This document shows positions 16,433 through 25,064 of a stretch of DNA of 64,000 nucleotides, one piece after another. The position numbers and the translations under genes were made by a program. Below the pieces are notes generated by a model, which was not told the DNA's origin, did not search any database, and saw only the letters and a list, made by a program, of their open reading frames with translations. Where the stretch lies: the NCBI RefSeq assembly GCF_040779325.2, contig NZ_JBFONT020000005.1:174628-238627 (forward strand), read 5' to 3'. Each line of letters starts with the position of its first letter. Position 1 is the first letter of the stretch. The stretch is from Aestuariibius violaceus. Its GTDB lineage: Bacteria > Pseudomonadota > Alphaproteobacteria > Rhodobacterales > Rhodobacteraceae.

Positions 16433-17532
16433 GACCGCTGGCCGTCATCGCGGCGGGCGGAACCGGGGGGCATATGTTCCCAGCGCAAGCCTTGGCCGAA
16501 GCGCTGCTGGCGAAGGGCTGGCGGGTGAAGCTGTCGACCGATCCGCGCGGGGCGCGGTATGTGGGCGGCTTTCCGAAAGAGGTTGAGATCGGTGTCGTGA
16601 AGAGCGCGACCTTTGCCCGGGGTGGGCTAGTCGAGAAGGCTATTGCACCGTGGCGGATCGCCTCCGGCTCTCTGGCGGCCTGGCGCGAGATGAAGGCGGA
16701 GCCGCCCGCTGTCGTCGTGGGGTTCGGGGGATATCCGTCGATCCCCGCGCTGGCGGCGGCCGTGATGCTGAAGCGGCCGCGGATGATCCACGAACAGAAC
16801 GGTGTGCTGGGACGGGTGAACCAGCTGTTCGCCAAGCGCGTCGATGTCGTGGCCTGTGGAACGTGGCCGACGGAATTGCCCGAAGGCGTCGAGGGCGTCC
16901 ATGTGGGCAACCCTGTGCGCGCGGCGATCATGGCGCGGGAAGGCGCGCCGTATATCCCGCCCGGCGATTATCCGATGCAGTTTCTGGTGCTTGGCGGCTC
17001 GCAGGGCGCGCGGATCCTGTCGGACGTGGTACCGGGCGCGGTTGCGCGGTTGCCCGGCGGGATCAAGCGGCATCTGCGGGTGAGCCATCAGGCGCGGCCC
17101 GAAGATATCGAGCGGGTCGAGGCGTTTTACTCTGAGGCCGGGATCGAGGCGGAGGTGAAGGCCTTCTTCGACGACGTGCCGATGCGGATGGCGGAGGCTC
17201 AGCTGGTGGTGAGCCGGGCGGGGGCCTCGACCATTGCCGATCTGGGCGTGATCGGGCGGCCGTCGGTTCTGGTACCGCTCGCGTCGGCGATCCGCGATGA
17301 GCAGACGGCCAATGCGCGCCAGCTGGTCGATGGCGGCGCGGCGATCCTGATCCCGGAATCGAAGCTGAGCGAGGAAACGTTATCGGATCAGATGGCGTTG
17401 GTGCTGTCGAACCCGGACGGGGCTATGAAGATGGCCCATGCGGCGATGGCCGCCGGGCGGCCCGACGCGACGGTGCGGCTGGTGGATCTGGTGGAACAGC
17501 TCGCAGGAGCCTATGGAGTGCGAAACGGATGA
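16429..17532 (+). CDS. murG: UDP-GlcNAc--lipid I N-acetylglucosamine transferase
   Basis: The enzyme of 367 residues converts lipid I to lipid II on the inner face of the membrane. It begins with the glycine-rich AAGGTGGHMFPAQAL loop (residues ~8-22), contains EQNGVLGRVN, and has GGSQGARILSDVVP plus a C-terminal donor-binding region with SRAGASTIADL. The start is GTG at 16429, overlapping the ftsW stop; the motif begins only a few residues in, so no upstream start is possible. It in turn overlaps murC by ATGA. Confidence 0.96.
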   Translation: MRPLAVIAAGGTGGHMFPAQALAEALLAKGWRVKLSTDPRGARYVGGFPKEVEIGVVKSATFARGGLVEKAIAPWRIASGSLAAWREMKAEPPAVVVGFGGYPSIPALAAAVMLKRPRMIHEQNGVLGRVNQLFAKRVDVVACGTWPTELPEGVEGVHVGNPVRAAIMAREGAPYIPPGDYPMQFLVLGGSQGARILSDVVPGAVARLPGGIKRHLRVSHQARPEDIERVEAFYSEAGIEAEVKAFFDDVPMRMAEAQLVVSRAGASTIADLGVIGRPSVLVPLASAIRDEQTANARQLVDGGAAILIPESKLSEETLSDQMALVLSNPDGAMKMAHAAMAAGRPDATVRLVDLVEQLAGAYGVRNG

Positions 17533-18941
17533 TGGACGGAACCCTGATGGCAGCCGCAACGAAACTTCCCCTCGACGTGGGGCCGATACACTTCGTCGGG
17601 ATCGGCGGCATCGGGATGTCGGGGATTGCCGAGGTGCTGCTGGAGCATGGCTATACCGTGCAGGGGTCGGACCTGAAATCGACCAAGATCACCGAGCGGC
17701 TGGCTTCGCTGGGGGCGACCATCTTTGAGGGGCAGGTGGCCGAAAACCTCGAGGGCGCCGAAGTGATCGTGGTGTCGACCGCGATCAAGCCGGGGAATGC
17801 GGAACTGGACGAGGCGCGTAGGCGCGGGCTGCCCGTCGTACGTCGGGCGGAGATGCTGGCGGAACTGATGCGGCTGCGGTCGAATATCGCCGTGGCGGGC
17901 ACGCACGGGAAAACGACGACGACGACGATGGTGTCGGCTTTGCTTGACGCAGGCGGGTTGGACCCGACGGTCATCAATGGCGGCATCATCCACGCCTATG
18001 GCTCGAACGCGCGGGTGGGGCGCGGGGAATGGATGGTTGTCGAGGCGGACGAAAGCGACGGGACGTTCAACCGGTTGCCGGCGACGATCGCGATCGTGAC
18101 GAATATCGACCCCGAGCATATGGATCACTGGGGCGATTTCGACACGTTGCGGCAGGGGTTCTATGACTTCGTGTCGAATATCCCGTTCTACGGGCTGGCC
18201 GTCTGCTGCACGGATCATCCGGAAGTGCAGGCCCTGGTCGGCAAGATCACGGACCGGCGGGTGGTGACGTTCGGCTTCAACCGGCAAGCGGATGTGCGGG
18301 CGGTCAACCTGACCTACGAGAAGGGCGTGGCCTGTTTCGACGTGGAGCTGCGCGACGGTGTCGTGATCGAGGAGTGCCGGTTGCCGATGCCGGGGGACCA
18401 CAATGTCTCGAACGCGCTGTCGGCGATTGCGGTGGCCCGGCATCTTGGGATGAAGGCCGAGCAGATCCGGGAGGCGCTGGCGAATTTCGGCGGGGTGAAC
18501 CGGCGGTTCACCAAGGTCGGCGAAGTGAACGGGGTGACGATCATCGATGATTACGGGCACCACCCGGTGGAGATTGCGGCCGTCCTGAAGGCGGCACGGC
18601 AGGCGACGGAAGGACGGGTGATCGCGGTGCATCAGCCGCATCGATATTCGCGGCTGTCGTCCCTGTTCGAAGAGTTCTGCAACTGCTTCAACGACGCGGA
18701 TGTCGCCGGGATCGCCGAGGTGTTCGCCGCTGGGGAAGAGCCGATCGAAGGGGCCGGCCGGGACGACCTGGTTGCCGGAATGATCCGCCACGGGCATCGC
18801 CATGCACGGGCCGTCACGGGGGAAGATGACCTTGTCCGGCTGGTGAAGGAGCAGGCGCGGGCGGGAGACATGGTTGTCTGCCTTGGGGCCGGCACGATCT
18901 CGGCCTGGGCGAACGCGCTGCCGGAGCGGCTGGCCGGGTAA
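17529..18941 (+). CDS. murC: UDP-N-acetylmuramate--L-alanine ligase
   Basis: This 470-residue Mur ligase adds the first amino acid, L-Ala, to UDP-MurNAc in the cytoplasm. It shows the N-terminal nucleotide-sugar loop GIGGIGMSGIAE, the ATP loop GTHGKTTTTTMV (residues ~127-138), the central EADESDGTF region and a C-terminal IDDYGHHPVEI segment, which is typical of MurC. The start is the ATGA overlap with murG; a second ATG 18 bp on is possible. Two small membrane-protein genes follow before murB. Confidence 0.96.
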   Translation: MMDGTLMAAATKLPLDVGPIHFVGIGGIGMSGIAEVLLEHGYTVQGSDLKSTKITERLASLGATIFEGQVAENLEGAEVIVVSTAIKPGNAELDEARRRGLPVVRRAEMLAELMRLRSNIAVAGTHGKTTTTTMVSALLDAGGLDPTVINGGIIHAYGSNARVGRGEWMVVEADESDGTFNRLPATIAIVTNIDPEHMDHWGDFDTLRQGFYDFVSNIPFYGLAVCCTDHPEVQALVGKITDRRVVTFGFNRQADVRAVNLTYEKGVACFDVELRDGVVIEECRLPMPGDHNVSNALSAIAVARHLGMKAEQIREALANFGGVNRRFTKVGEVNGVTIIDDYGHHPVEIAAVLKAARQATEGRVIAVHQPHRYSRLSSLFEEFCNCFNDADVAGIAEVFAAGEEPIEGAGRDDLVAGMIRHGHRHARAVTGEDDLVRLVKEQARAGDMVVCLGAGTISAWANALPERLAG

Positions 18942-19034
18942 CCTGCCAGCGGATTGCCAATGCTCTGCCGCTGTTTTGCCGCGAATTCCCGGTATTGTCC
19001 GGCGGATAGAGACAATGGCGCGGGGCCGGATTAC

Positions 19035-19289
19035 ATGAGTTGGGCATTGGGTGTCGGGGCGGCTTGGGTTCTGGCGGCGACCGCGGTCGCGATGCTGCCG
19101 ATGCGGCGGCAATATGTGCCGGGCGTGATACTGCTGATCGCGGCGCCGGTGCTGATTGCCTGGGTTTGGGCGACCCATGGCTGGCTCTACGGCGGAGCGG
19201 CCTTGTTCGCCTTCGTGTCTATGTTCCGAAACCCCCTGATCTACTTCGGAAAGCGCGCGCTGGGGCAGCGGCCGGAGGTGCCAAAATGA
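19035..19289 (+). CDS. Small membrane protein between murC and murB (DUF2484-like paralogue 1)
   Basis: This 84-residue protein has three hydrophobic segments (about 3-22, 30-46, 50-64) and a basic C-terminus. It shares position-exact landmarks with the next gene: MSW at 1-3, Trp11 and AMLP at 19-22, then SMFRNP near residue 62. That suggests a tandem duplication. Its stop overlaps the next start (ATGA). The ribosome site is weak, so the start is supported mainly by the match to its neighbour. The function is unknown; the location implies a link to wall synthesis or division. Confidence 0.75.
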   Translation: MSWALGVGAAWVLAATAVAMLPMRRQYVPGVILLIAAPVLIAWVWATHGWLYGGAALFAFVSMFRNPLIYFGKRALGQRPEVPK

Positions 19290-19549
19290 GCTGGTCGATC
19301 TGGTTCGTCTTCCTGTGGTTCATCACCGCCATCGTGGGGGCGATGCTGCCCACGAAGGATGCCCATTGGACGCTGGCCTATTGGCTGATCGGGCTTGGGT
19401 TGCCGTTGCTGGGGTGGTTCGTTTGGGAGAACGGGCTTTGGCTCGGACTGCTGGTGCTGGCGGGCGCGATGTCGATCCTGCGCTGGCCGGTACGGTATCT
19501 GGTGCGGTGGGTGCTGCGGAAGACGGGGCTGCGGCGGGAACAAGTTTAA
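19286..19549 (+). CDS. DUF2484-family small membrane protein (paralogue 2)
   Basis: This 87-residue protein has three hydrophobic segments and a strongly basic tail (RYLVRWVLRKTGLRREQ). It matches my memory of DUF2484, a Rhodobacterales family encoded between murC and murB. MSW, Trp11 and AMLP(19-22) are at the same positions as in the preceding gene, and MSILRWP mirrors SMFRNP of that gene. It starts by ATGA overlap. No catalytic residues are evident, so a structural or regulatory role in the division/wall complex is inferred from context only. Confidence 0.8.
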   Translation: MSWSIWFVFLWFITAIVGAMLPTKDAHWTLAYWLIGLGLPLLGWFVWENGLWLGLLVLAGAMSILRWPVRYLVRWVLRKTGLRREQV

Positions 19550-19617
19550 GGCCATTTTGACTTGCGTTTTCGGGGTGGGCGCAGTCTCTGCCCCGCAAAA
19601 GGCGAGAGGGCGGGCAT

Positions 19618-20547
19618 TTGAATATCTCCGGGATCGAGACACGGGGGGCGCTGACGGCGAAACGGCCCTTGGCCGATCTGACCTGGCTACGGGTGGGTGG
19701 ACCGGCGGAGTGGTTTTTCCAGCCTGCGGATCAGGAGGATCTGCGCGCGTTTCTGGCGGGGCTGGATCCGGAGACTTCCGTCTTTCCGATGGGCGTCGGG
19801 TCGAACCTGATCGTTCGGGACGGGGGGGTGCGCGGCGTGGTGATCCGGCTGGGTCGGGGATTCAACGGGATTTCAATTGAGGGTCGGCGGGTGCGCGCGG
19901 GGGCGGCGGCGCTGGATGCGCTTGTGGCGCGGAAGGCGGCGGAGGCGGGGGTCGATCTGACGTTCCTGCGGACCATTCCGGGGAGCATCGGCGGGGCGGT
20001 GCGGATGAACGCGGGATGTTATGGCGCGTATGTGAAGGACAGGCTGGTCGAGGTGACGGCGGTTCTGCGGGACGGCTCGGTCACCGTGATCCCGGCAGAG
20101 GCGTTGCAGCTGGCCTACCGGTCGAGCGTGTTGCCGGAGGGGGCGGTGGTCGTCGAGGCTCTGTTCGAAGGGCCAGAGGGTGAGCCCGAGGCGCTGGCCG
20201 CCCGGATGGAGGATCAACTGGCGAAGCGGGATGCGACGCAGCCGACGAAGGATCGGACCGCGGGCAGCACGTTTCGCAATCCGGCGGGGTTTTCCTCGAC
20301 CGGGCAGGCGGATGACAGCCATGACCTGAAAGCCTGGAAGGTCATTGACGACGCCGGGATGCGCGGCGCCCGGCGGGGTGGTGCCGTGATGAATGAAAAG
20401 CATCCGAACTTTCTGACCAATGCGGGCGGCGCGACCGCCGCAGACCTGGAAGGATTGGGCGAAGAGGTGCGGAAAAAGGTTTACGATTCCAGCGGATTGA
20501 CTTTAGAGTGGGAAATCATGCGGGTCGGAGAACCAGCGCGCGATTAA
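19618..20547 (+). CDS. murB: UDP-N-acetylenolpyruvoylglucosamine reductase
   Basis: The FAD enzyme of 309 residues reduces enolpyruvyl-UDP-GlcNAc to UDP-MurNAc. FAD-binding landmarks are LTWLRVGGPAEWFFQPAD, MGVGSNLIVRDGGVRG and TIPGSIGGAVRMNAGCYG. The proton-donor serine is in AGSTFRNP near residue 220, and the C-terminus ends with the SSGLTLEWEI segment. The start codon appears to be TTG at 19618, preceded by GAGAGGG; no ATG or GTG is available before the first conserved block. It sits about 70 bp after the DUF2484 gene. Confidence 0.95.
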   Translation: MNISGIETRGALTAKRPLADLTWLRVGGPAEWFFQPADQEDLRAFLAGLDPETSVFPMGVGSNLIVRDGGVRGVVIRLGRGFNGISIEGRRVRAGAAALDALVARKAAEAGVDLTFLRTIPGSIGGAVRMNAGCYGAYVKDRLVEVTAVLRDGSVTVIPAEALQLAYRSSVLPEGAVVVEALFEGPEGEPEALAARMEDQLAKRDATQPTKDRTAGSTFRNPAGFSSTGQADDSHDLKAWKVIDDAGMRGARRGGAVMNEKHPNFLTNAGGATAADLEGLGEEVRKKVYDSSGLTLEWEIMRVGEPARD

Positions 20548-20604
20548 AGCCCCGTCAGAGGGCATAAGGGCCGGATAACAGGCCCGTATAGAGGCAGATT
20601 GGGT

Positions 20605-21519
20605 ATGTCGAGCAGGACAGACCCCAAGGTAGCTGTGATACTGGGTGGACTTTCCGCGGAGCGGGAGGTGTCGCTCAGCACGGGGCGTGGATGCGCGGCG
20701 GCCTTGGTGGAAGCGGGATGCGACGTTGTCGAGGTCGATGCCGGCCGCGACTTGCCGCGCGTGCTTGCCGAGATTTCTCCGGATGTGGTGTTCAACGCGC
20801 TTCACGGGCGGTGGGGTGAGGATGGCTGCGTCCAGGGCCTGCTGGAGTGGATGGGTCTTCCGTACACGCATTCCGGTGTGCTGGCCTCGGCCCTGGCTTT
20901 GGACAAGCAGAAGACGAAGGACGTTTATCGCGCCGCCAGGTTGCCGGTCGTGGAAAGCGTTCTGGTGCCGAAAGCGGAGGCGGCTGGGCGGCATGTGTTG
21001 GAGCCGCCTTACGTCATCAAGCCGAACAACGAAGGCTCTTCGGTCGGGGTCTATATCGTGCCTGAAGGCGCGAACCGGCCGCCGGAATTGTCGGCGGAGA
21101 TGCCCGAGACGGTGATGGTCGAGGCGTTCGCGCCGGGTCGCGAACTGACGACGACGGTGCTGGGCGACCGGTCGCTGACGGTCACCGATATCCTGACGGA
21201 CGGCTGGTACGACTATGACGCGAAGTATGTCGAGGGCGGCTCGCGGCACGTCGTGCCGGCGGAGGTGCCCGCGGAGATCTTCGATGCCTGCATGGACTAT
21301 GCGCTGCGGGCGCATGAGGCGCTGGGGTGCCGGGGTATCTCGCGGACGGATTTCCGGTGGGATGAGGCGCGGAGCCTCGATGGGCTGGTGCTGCTCGAGA
21401 CCAATACGCAGCCGGGCATGACGCCGACATCGCTGACGCCGGAGCAGGCGGAGGCCTGCGGGATCTCTTTCCCCGAGCTGTGCAAATGGCTGGTGGAGGA
21501 TGCGTCATGCGGGAGGTGA
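20605..21519 (+). CDS. ddl: D-alanine--D-alanine ligase
   Basis: This 304-residue ATP-grasp ligase makes D-Ala-D-Ala for the peptidoglycan stem. The N-terminal motif VAVILGGLSAEREVSLSTG is typical, followed by FNALHGRWGEDG, the omega-loop NNEGSSVGVYIV and the metal/ATP segment LVLLETNTQPGMT. ATG 20605 is used; an in-frame TTG lies six bases upstream. The end overlaps ftsQ by 13 bp. Confidence 0.95.
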   Translation: MSSRTDPKVAVILGGLSAEREVSLSTGRGCAAALVEAGCDVVEVDAGRDLPRVLAEISPDVVFNALHGRWGEDGCVQGLLEWMGLPYTHSGVLASALALDKQKTKDVYRAARLPVVESVLVPKAEAAGRHVLEPPYVIKPNNEGSSVGVYIVPEGANRPPELSAEMPETVMVEAFAPGRELTTTVLGDRSLTVTDILTDGWYDYDAKYVEGGSRHVVPAEVPAEIFDACMDYALRAHEALGCRGISRTDFRWDEARSLDGLVLLETNTQPGMTPTSLTPEQAEACGISFPELCKWLVEDASCGR

Positions 21520-22433
21520 CGATCCCTCCGCTGGCGCGCGGAGGCGCGGTGCGCGGCGCGCGGCAGGAGCCGCCGCTGAAGCGCGATCCGGCGCCGTCGC
21601 GGCTGAGCTACCGGATGGACCGGTTGTGGCTGACGCCATTCTTTCGGATGCTGGTGCGTCGCGGGCTGCCGCTCGCCTTTGTTGCCGGGATGGTCGGGGC
21701 CTGGGTCGGGCAGGAGGACAACCGCGCGATGGTCGCCGAGGCGGTTGCAGAGATGCGGGCCGAGATCGAGGGGCGGCCGGAATTTCAGGTGAAGCTGATG
21801 GCGATCGACGGGGCCGAAGGGACTCTGGCGGATCAGATCCGCGCGGTGCTGCCGGTCGATTTTCCTGTGTCGTCCTTCGATCTGGATCTGGAAGAGATGC
21901 GGCGGACGGTCGTGGCGCTCGACCCCGTGAAGGAGGCGTCACTGCGCGTGCGGCCGGGCGGGATTCTGCAGGTCGATATCGCGCGCCGGGTGCCGGTCGC
22001 GGTCTGGCGATCGCGGGACGGGCTTGCCCTGCTCGACGGGGAGAGCGCTTTCGTGGGTCCGCTGGAGAGCCGGATGGAACGGCCGGATCTGCCGCTGCTC
22101 GCAGGGCAGGGCGCGGCGGACCACCTGCCGGAGGCGCTTGCACTGTTTGCCGCGGCGCGGCCCATCGCGGGACGCGTACGTGGCCTCGTGCGGATGGGTG
22201 AGCGGCGGTGGGACCTCGTTCTCGACCGCGGGCAGCGGGTGATGCTGCCGAGCGATGGCGCGCTTGCCGCATTGGAGCGCGTGATTGCCCTGCACGAGGC
22301 GCAGGATGTCCTCGAAAGAGACGTAATCGCAGTGGATTTGAGAAACCCCAGGCGTCTGACGATCCGGATGTCCCCGGCGGCAGCCGAGACGCTGAGGGAG
22401 ACGCGGGCAGTGGAAAGGATAGCAGAGCGATGA
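21507..22433 (+). CDS. ftsQ: Cell division protein FtsQ
   Basis: This 308-residue bitopic protein has a basic cytoplasmic tail of about 45 residues, one membrane helix near residues 50-68 and a periplasmic POTRA-plus-beta domain. Typical FtsQ features are the long basic tail, VALDPVKEASLRVRPGGILQVDI and the MGERRWDLVLDRG segment. It links cytoplasmic FtsZ/FtsA to FtsL/FtsB and septal wall synthesis. The start at 21507 has GGAGGA upstream and lies inside the end of ddl. The stop overlaps ftsA (ATGA). Confidence 0.92.
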   Translation: MREVTIPPLARGGAVRGARQEPPLKRDPAPSRLSYRMDRLWLTPFFRMLVRRGLPLAFVAGMVGAWVGQEDNRAMVAEAVAEMRAEIEGRPEFQVKLMAIDGAEGTLADQIRAVLPVDFPVSSFDLDLEEMRRTVVALDPVKEASLRVRPGGILQVDIARRVPVAVWRSRDGLALLDGESAFVGPLESRMERPDLPLLAGQGAADHLPEALALFAAARPIAGRVRGLVRMGERRWDLVLDRGQRVMLPSDGALAALERVIALHEAQDVLERDVIAVDLRNPRRLTIRMSPAAAETLRETRAVERIAER

Positions 22434-23773
22434 TGGAGGTCAGGGGCGGGCTGTATCATGCGCAGCGGGCGATGCGGCATATGCGTCGGGCGGCGATGCA
22501 GCGGGGTTTGGTGGCGATCCTCGATATCGGCACGTCGAAGATCGCGTGCCTGATCCTGCGGTTCGACGGGCCGGATAACTTCCGCGGCGATGGCGTGGGC
22601 TCGATGGCGGGGCAATCGTCGTTCCGGGTGATCGGGGCGGCGACGACGCGGTCGCGGGGCGTGCGGTTTGGCGAGATCGACGCGATGGTTGAGACGGAGC
22701 GGGCGATCCGGACGGCCGTGCAGGCGGCGCAGAAGATGGCGGGCGTACGGGTCGATCATGTGATCGCCTGCCTCGCCGGGGCAAGGCCGCGGTCCTACGG
22801 GCTCGCCGGTCATGTGGAGCTCGAGGAAGGAGAGGTTCGCGAGGCCGATATCGGGCGCGTGCTCGCCTCCTGCGAGGTGCCGGATGTGGGCGAGGGGCGC
22901 GAGGTGCTGCACGCGCAGCCGGTGAACTTCGCCTTGGATCACCGGACCGGGTTGAACGATCCGCGCGGGCAGATGGGCAATGTGCTGGCGACCGACATGC
23001 ATCTGCTGACGGTCGAAGAGACGGCGGTGCGGAACATCCTGCACTGCATCAAGCGGTGTGATTTGGAGCTCGCGGGCGTCGCGTCTTCAGCCTATGTGGC
23101 GGGCGTGTCGTCGCTCGTCGAGGACGAACAGGAGCTTGGGGCGGCCTGCATCGATCTGGGCGGCGGGTCGACGGGGCTGTCGATCTTCGTGAAGAAGCAC
23201 ATGATCTACGCCGATGCGGTGCGCATGGGTGGAGAACATGTGACGTCGGATATCTCGATGGGCCTGCAGGTCCCGATGGCGACGGCGGAGCGGATCAAGA
23301 CGTTCTATGGCGGCGTCGTGGCGACCGGCATGGACGACCGCGAGATGATCGAGATCGGCGGGAATACCGGCGATTGGGAACATGACCGGCGGGCTGTGTC
23401 CCGGTCTGAGCTGATCGGGATCATGCGGCCGCGGGTCGAGGAAATCCTGGAAGAGGTGCGCGCGCGGCTGGATGCGGCGGGGTTCGAACACCTGCCGTCG
23501 CAGTCGATCGTGCTGACGGGTGGGGGGAGCCAGATCCCGGGGCTGGACGGGCTTGCCTCTAAGATCCTGGGCCAGCAGGTGCGTCTCGGGAGGCCTCTTC
23601 GAGTGCAGGGGCTGCCGCAGGCCGCGACGGGATCGGCCTTTGCATCCGCTGTCGGCCTATGCCTTTTCGCGGCGCATCCGCAGGACGAATGGTGGGATTT
23701 TGAGATTCCGGTGGAGGGATACTCGTCCCGGTCGTTGCGGCGTGCGGTGCGGTGGTTGAAGGAGAATTGGTAG
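22430..23773 (+). CDS. ftsA: Cell division protein FtsA
   Basis: The actin-like protein of 447 residues tethers FtsZ to the membrane. The phosphate-1 loop AILDIGTSKIACLIL lies near residue 28, the phosphate-2 motif CIDLGGGSTGLSIF near residue 240, and ADAVRMGGEHVTSDIS follows. The C-terminal end (SSRSLRRAVRWLKENW) is a good amphipathic membrane-targeting helix. Its start overlaps the ftsQ stop. Unusually, it is not followed directly by ftsZ: a metalloprotease gene lies between. Confidence 0.95.
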   Translation: MMEVRGGLYHAQRAMRHMRRAAMQRGLVAILDIGTSKIACLILRFDGPDNFRGDGVGSMAGQSSFRVIGAATTRSRGVRFGEIDAMVETERAIRTAVQAAQKMAGVRVDHVIACLAGARPRSYGLAGHVELEEGEVREADIGRVLASCEVPDVGEGREVLHAQPVNFALDHRTGLNDPRGQMGNVLATDMHLLTVEETAVRNILHCIKRCDLELAGVASSAYVAGVSSLVEDEQELGAACIDLGGGSTGLSIFVKKHMIYADAVRMGGEHVTSDISMGLQVPMATAERIKTFYGGVVATGMDDREMIEIGGNTGDWEHDRRAVSRSELIGIMRPRVEEILEEVRARLDAAGFEHLPSQSIVLTGGGSQIPGLDGLASKILGQQVRLGRPLRVQGLPQAATGSAFASAVGLCLFAAHPQDEWWDFEIPVEGYSSRSLRRAVRWLKENW

Positions 23774-23936
23774 CCTGATCCCGCCGCGTTCTTGATATCG
23801 CGCAAGGCGCTGCCTGATCCCATGTGAGATTTGGGATCGACGGGTGGCCTTGAAGCACGGAACGTTGTCTCAATCGTGAATGACCCTGAGTCCGCCCGTT
23901 TGAGTGGTCCGACACGGCAAGGACGCGCGGGGGAAG

Positions 23937-25064
23937 ATGTTTGGGAATTCAGTCAAGATCGCGACGCTTGCGGGCTTTGATATCAAGGTCAGCGCCAGCT
24001 GGTTGCTCATCGCGGGGCTGATCGTCTGGAGCCTGTCCACGGGCTACTTTCCGATGCTCTTTCCAGAGGCTGAACTGGGTTTGCTTCTGGTGCTCTCAGT
24101 CATCTCGATGCTTGGCCTGTTTGGGTCGCTCATCCTGCACGAGTTGTCCCATTCACTGGTCGCACGGCGCTACGGCGTCGGCATCACGGGGATAACGCTG
24201 TTCATCTTCGGCGGCGTCGCGGAGCTGGAGAGTGAGCCGAAGAGCGCGACCTCGGAATTCTGGATCGCAGTTGCGGGGCCGGCGATGAGCTTTGCCCTGG
24301 CTTTCGGATTCTGGGTCCTGGCCGGCTTTGCGGCGGGAATGCAGTTGGGCGATCCGTTGGTGGCCGTGCTGGGATATCTCGCCACGATTAACCTGGTGCT
24401 TGCGGTCTTCAACCTGCTGCCGGCCTTTCCGCTTGATGGAGGACGGGTGTTCCGGGCGATGCTCTGGCGGCGGTCAGGCGACATGGTCGAGGCGACGCGG
24501 AAAGCGGCGGCGGTGTCGGGCGTCATCGCCTATATGCTGATCGGCTTTGGGTTGCTTGTGCTCTTTACTGCGAACGCGGCAAGCGGGCTGTGGCCGATCC
24601 TGATTGGCTTTTTTATTCTTGCGACCTCCCAGGCGGCCTATCAGCAGCTGGCGACGGGGGCCGCTCTGGGAGGCCGGACGGTCGGGGCGTTGATGAGCCG
24701 GGATGTTCACACGGCGGATCCCGGGATGACGCTGAGCGATCTCGTCGAGGATGTCTTTCTGCACCATACGGTGAGCTTTGTGCCAGTGGTCGCTGACGGG
24801 ATGGTGCTGGGGGCGATCGACACGGCGGCCTTGCGGTCGGTCCCGCGTGCCGAGTGGCCGGTGACGCGGGTGGGGGATGTCTTCGTGCCGCTGAGTGATG
24901 AGATGACGGTGGCAGAGGAAATGCCGGCGAAGGCGCTGCTTGACCGGATCGGACGAACCGGACGGCGGAAGTACCTCGTGATGGAGGGGCGGCAGCTGAT
25001 TGGCGTGGTCACGCTGACCGACGTCGCCGGGCATTTGAACGTGGTGCGTGAGACTGGCGGGTGA
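23937..25064 (+). CDS. Site-2-type M50 metalloprotease with CBS domains
   Basis: This intramembrane protease of about 375 residues has HELSH (HExxH zinc motif, near residue 70) and the second zinc motif LPAFPLDGGR near residue 170, which provides the third ligand. Roughly six membrane helices fill the first 230 residues. The C-terminal 140 residues form a CBS pair (VGALMSRDVHTADPGMTLSDL... and TRVGDVFVPL...), which commonly senses adenine nucleotides. It would cut membrane-bound substrates within the bilayer. A weak G-rich ribosome site precedes ATG 23937. It lies between ftsA and ftsZ with 163 and 349 bp gaps, so it may be an independent unit. Confidence 0.9.
   Translation: MFGNSVKIATLAGFDIKVSASWLLIAGLIVWSLSTGYFPMLFPEAELGLLLVLSVISMLGLFGSLILHELSHSLVARRYGVGITGITLFIFGGVAELESEPKSATSEFWIAVAGPAMSFALAFGFWVLAGFAAGMQLGDPLVAVLGYLATINLVLAVFNLLPAFPLDGGRVFRAMLWRRSGDMVEATRKAAAVSGVIAYMLIGFGLLVLFTANAASGLWPILIGFFILATSQAAYQQLATGAALGGRTVGALMSRDVHTADPGMTLSDLVEDVFLHHTVSFVPVVADGMVLGAIDTAALRSVPRAEWPVTRVGDVFVPLSDEMTVAEEMPAKALLDRIGRTGRRKYLVMEGRQLIGVVTLTDVAGHLNVVRETGG

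Noticed and set aside
21505..23044. Several long minus-strand frames opposite ftsQ and ftsA
   Set aside because: Rich in Arg, Ala, Pro and Ser, no domain, and fully antisense to well-identified genes.
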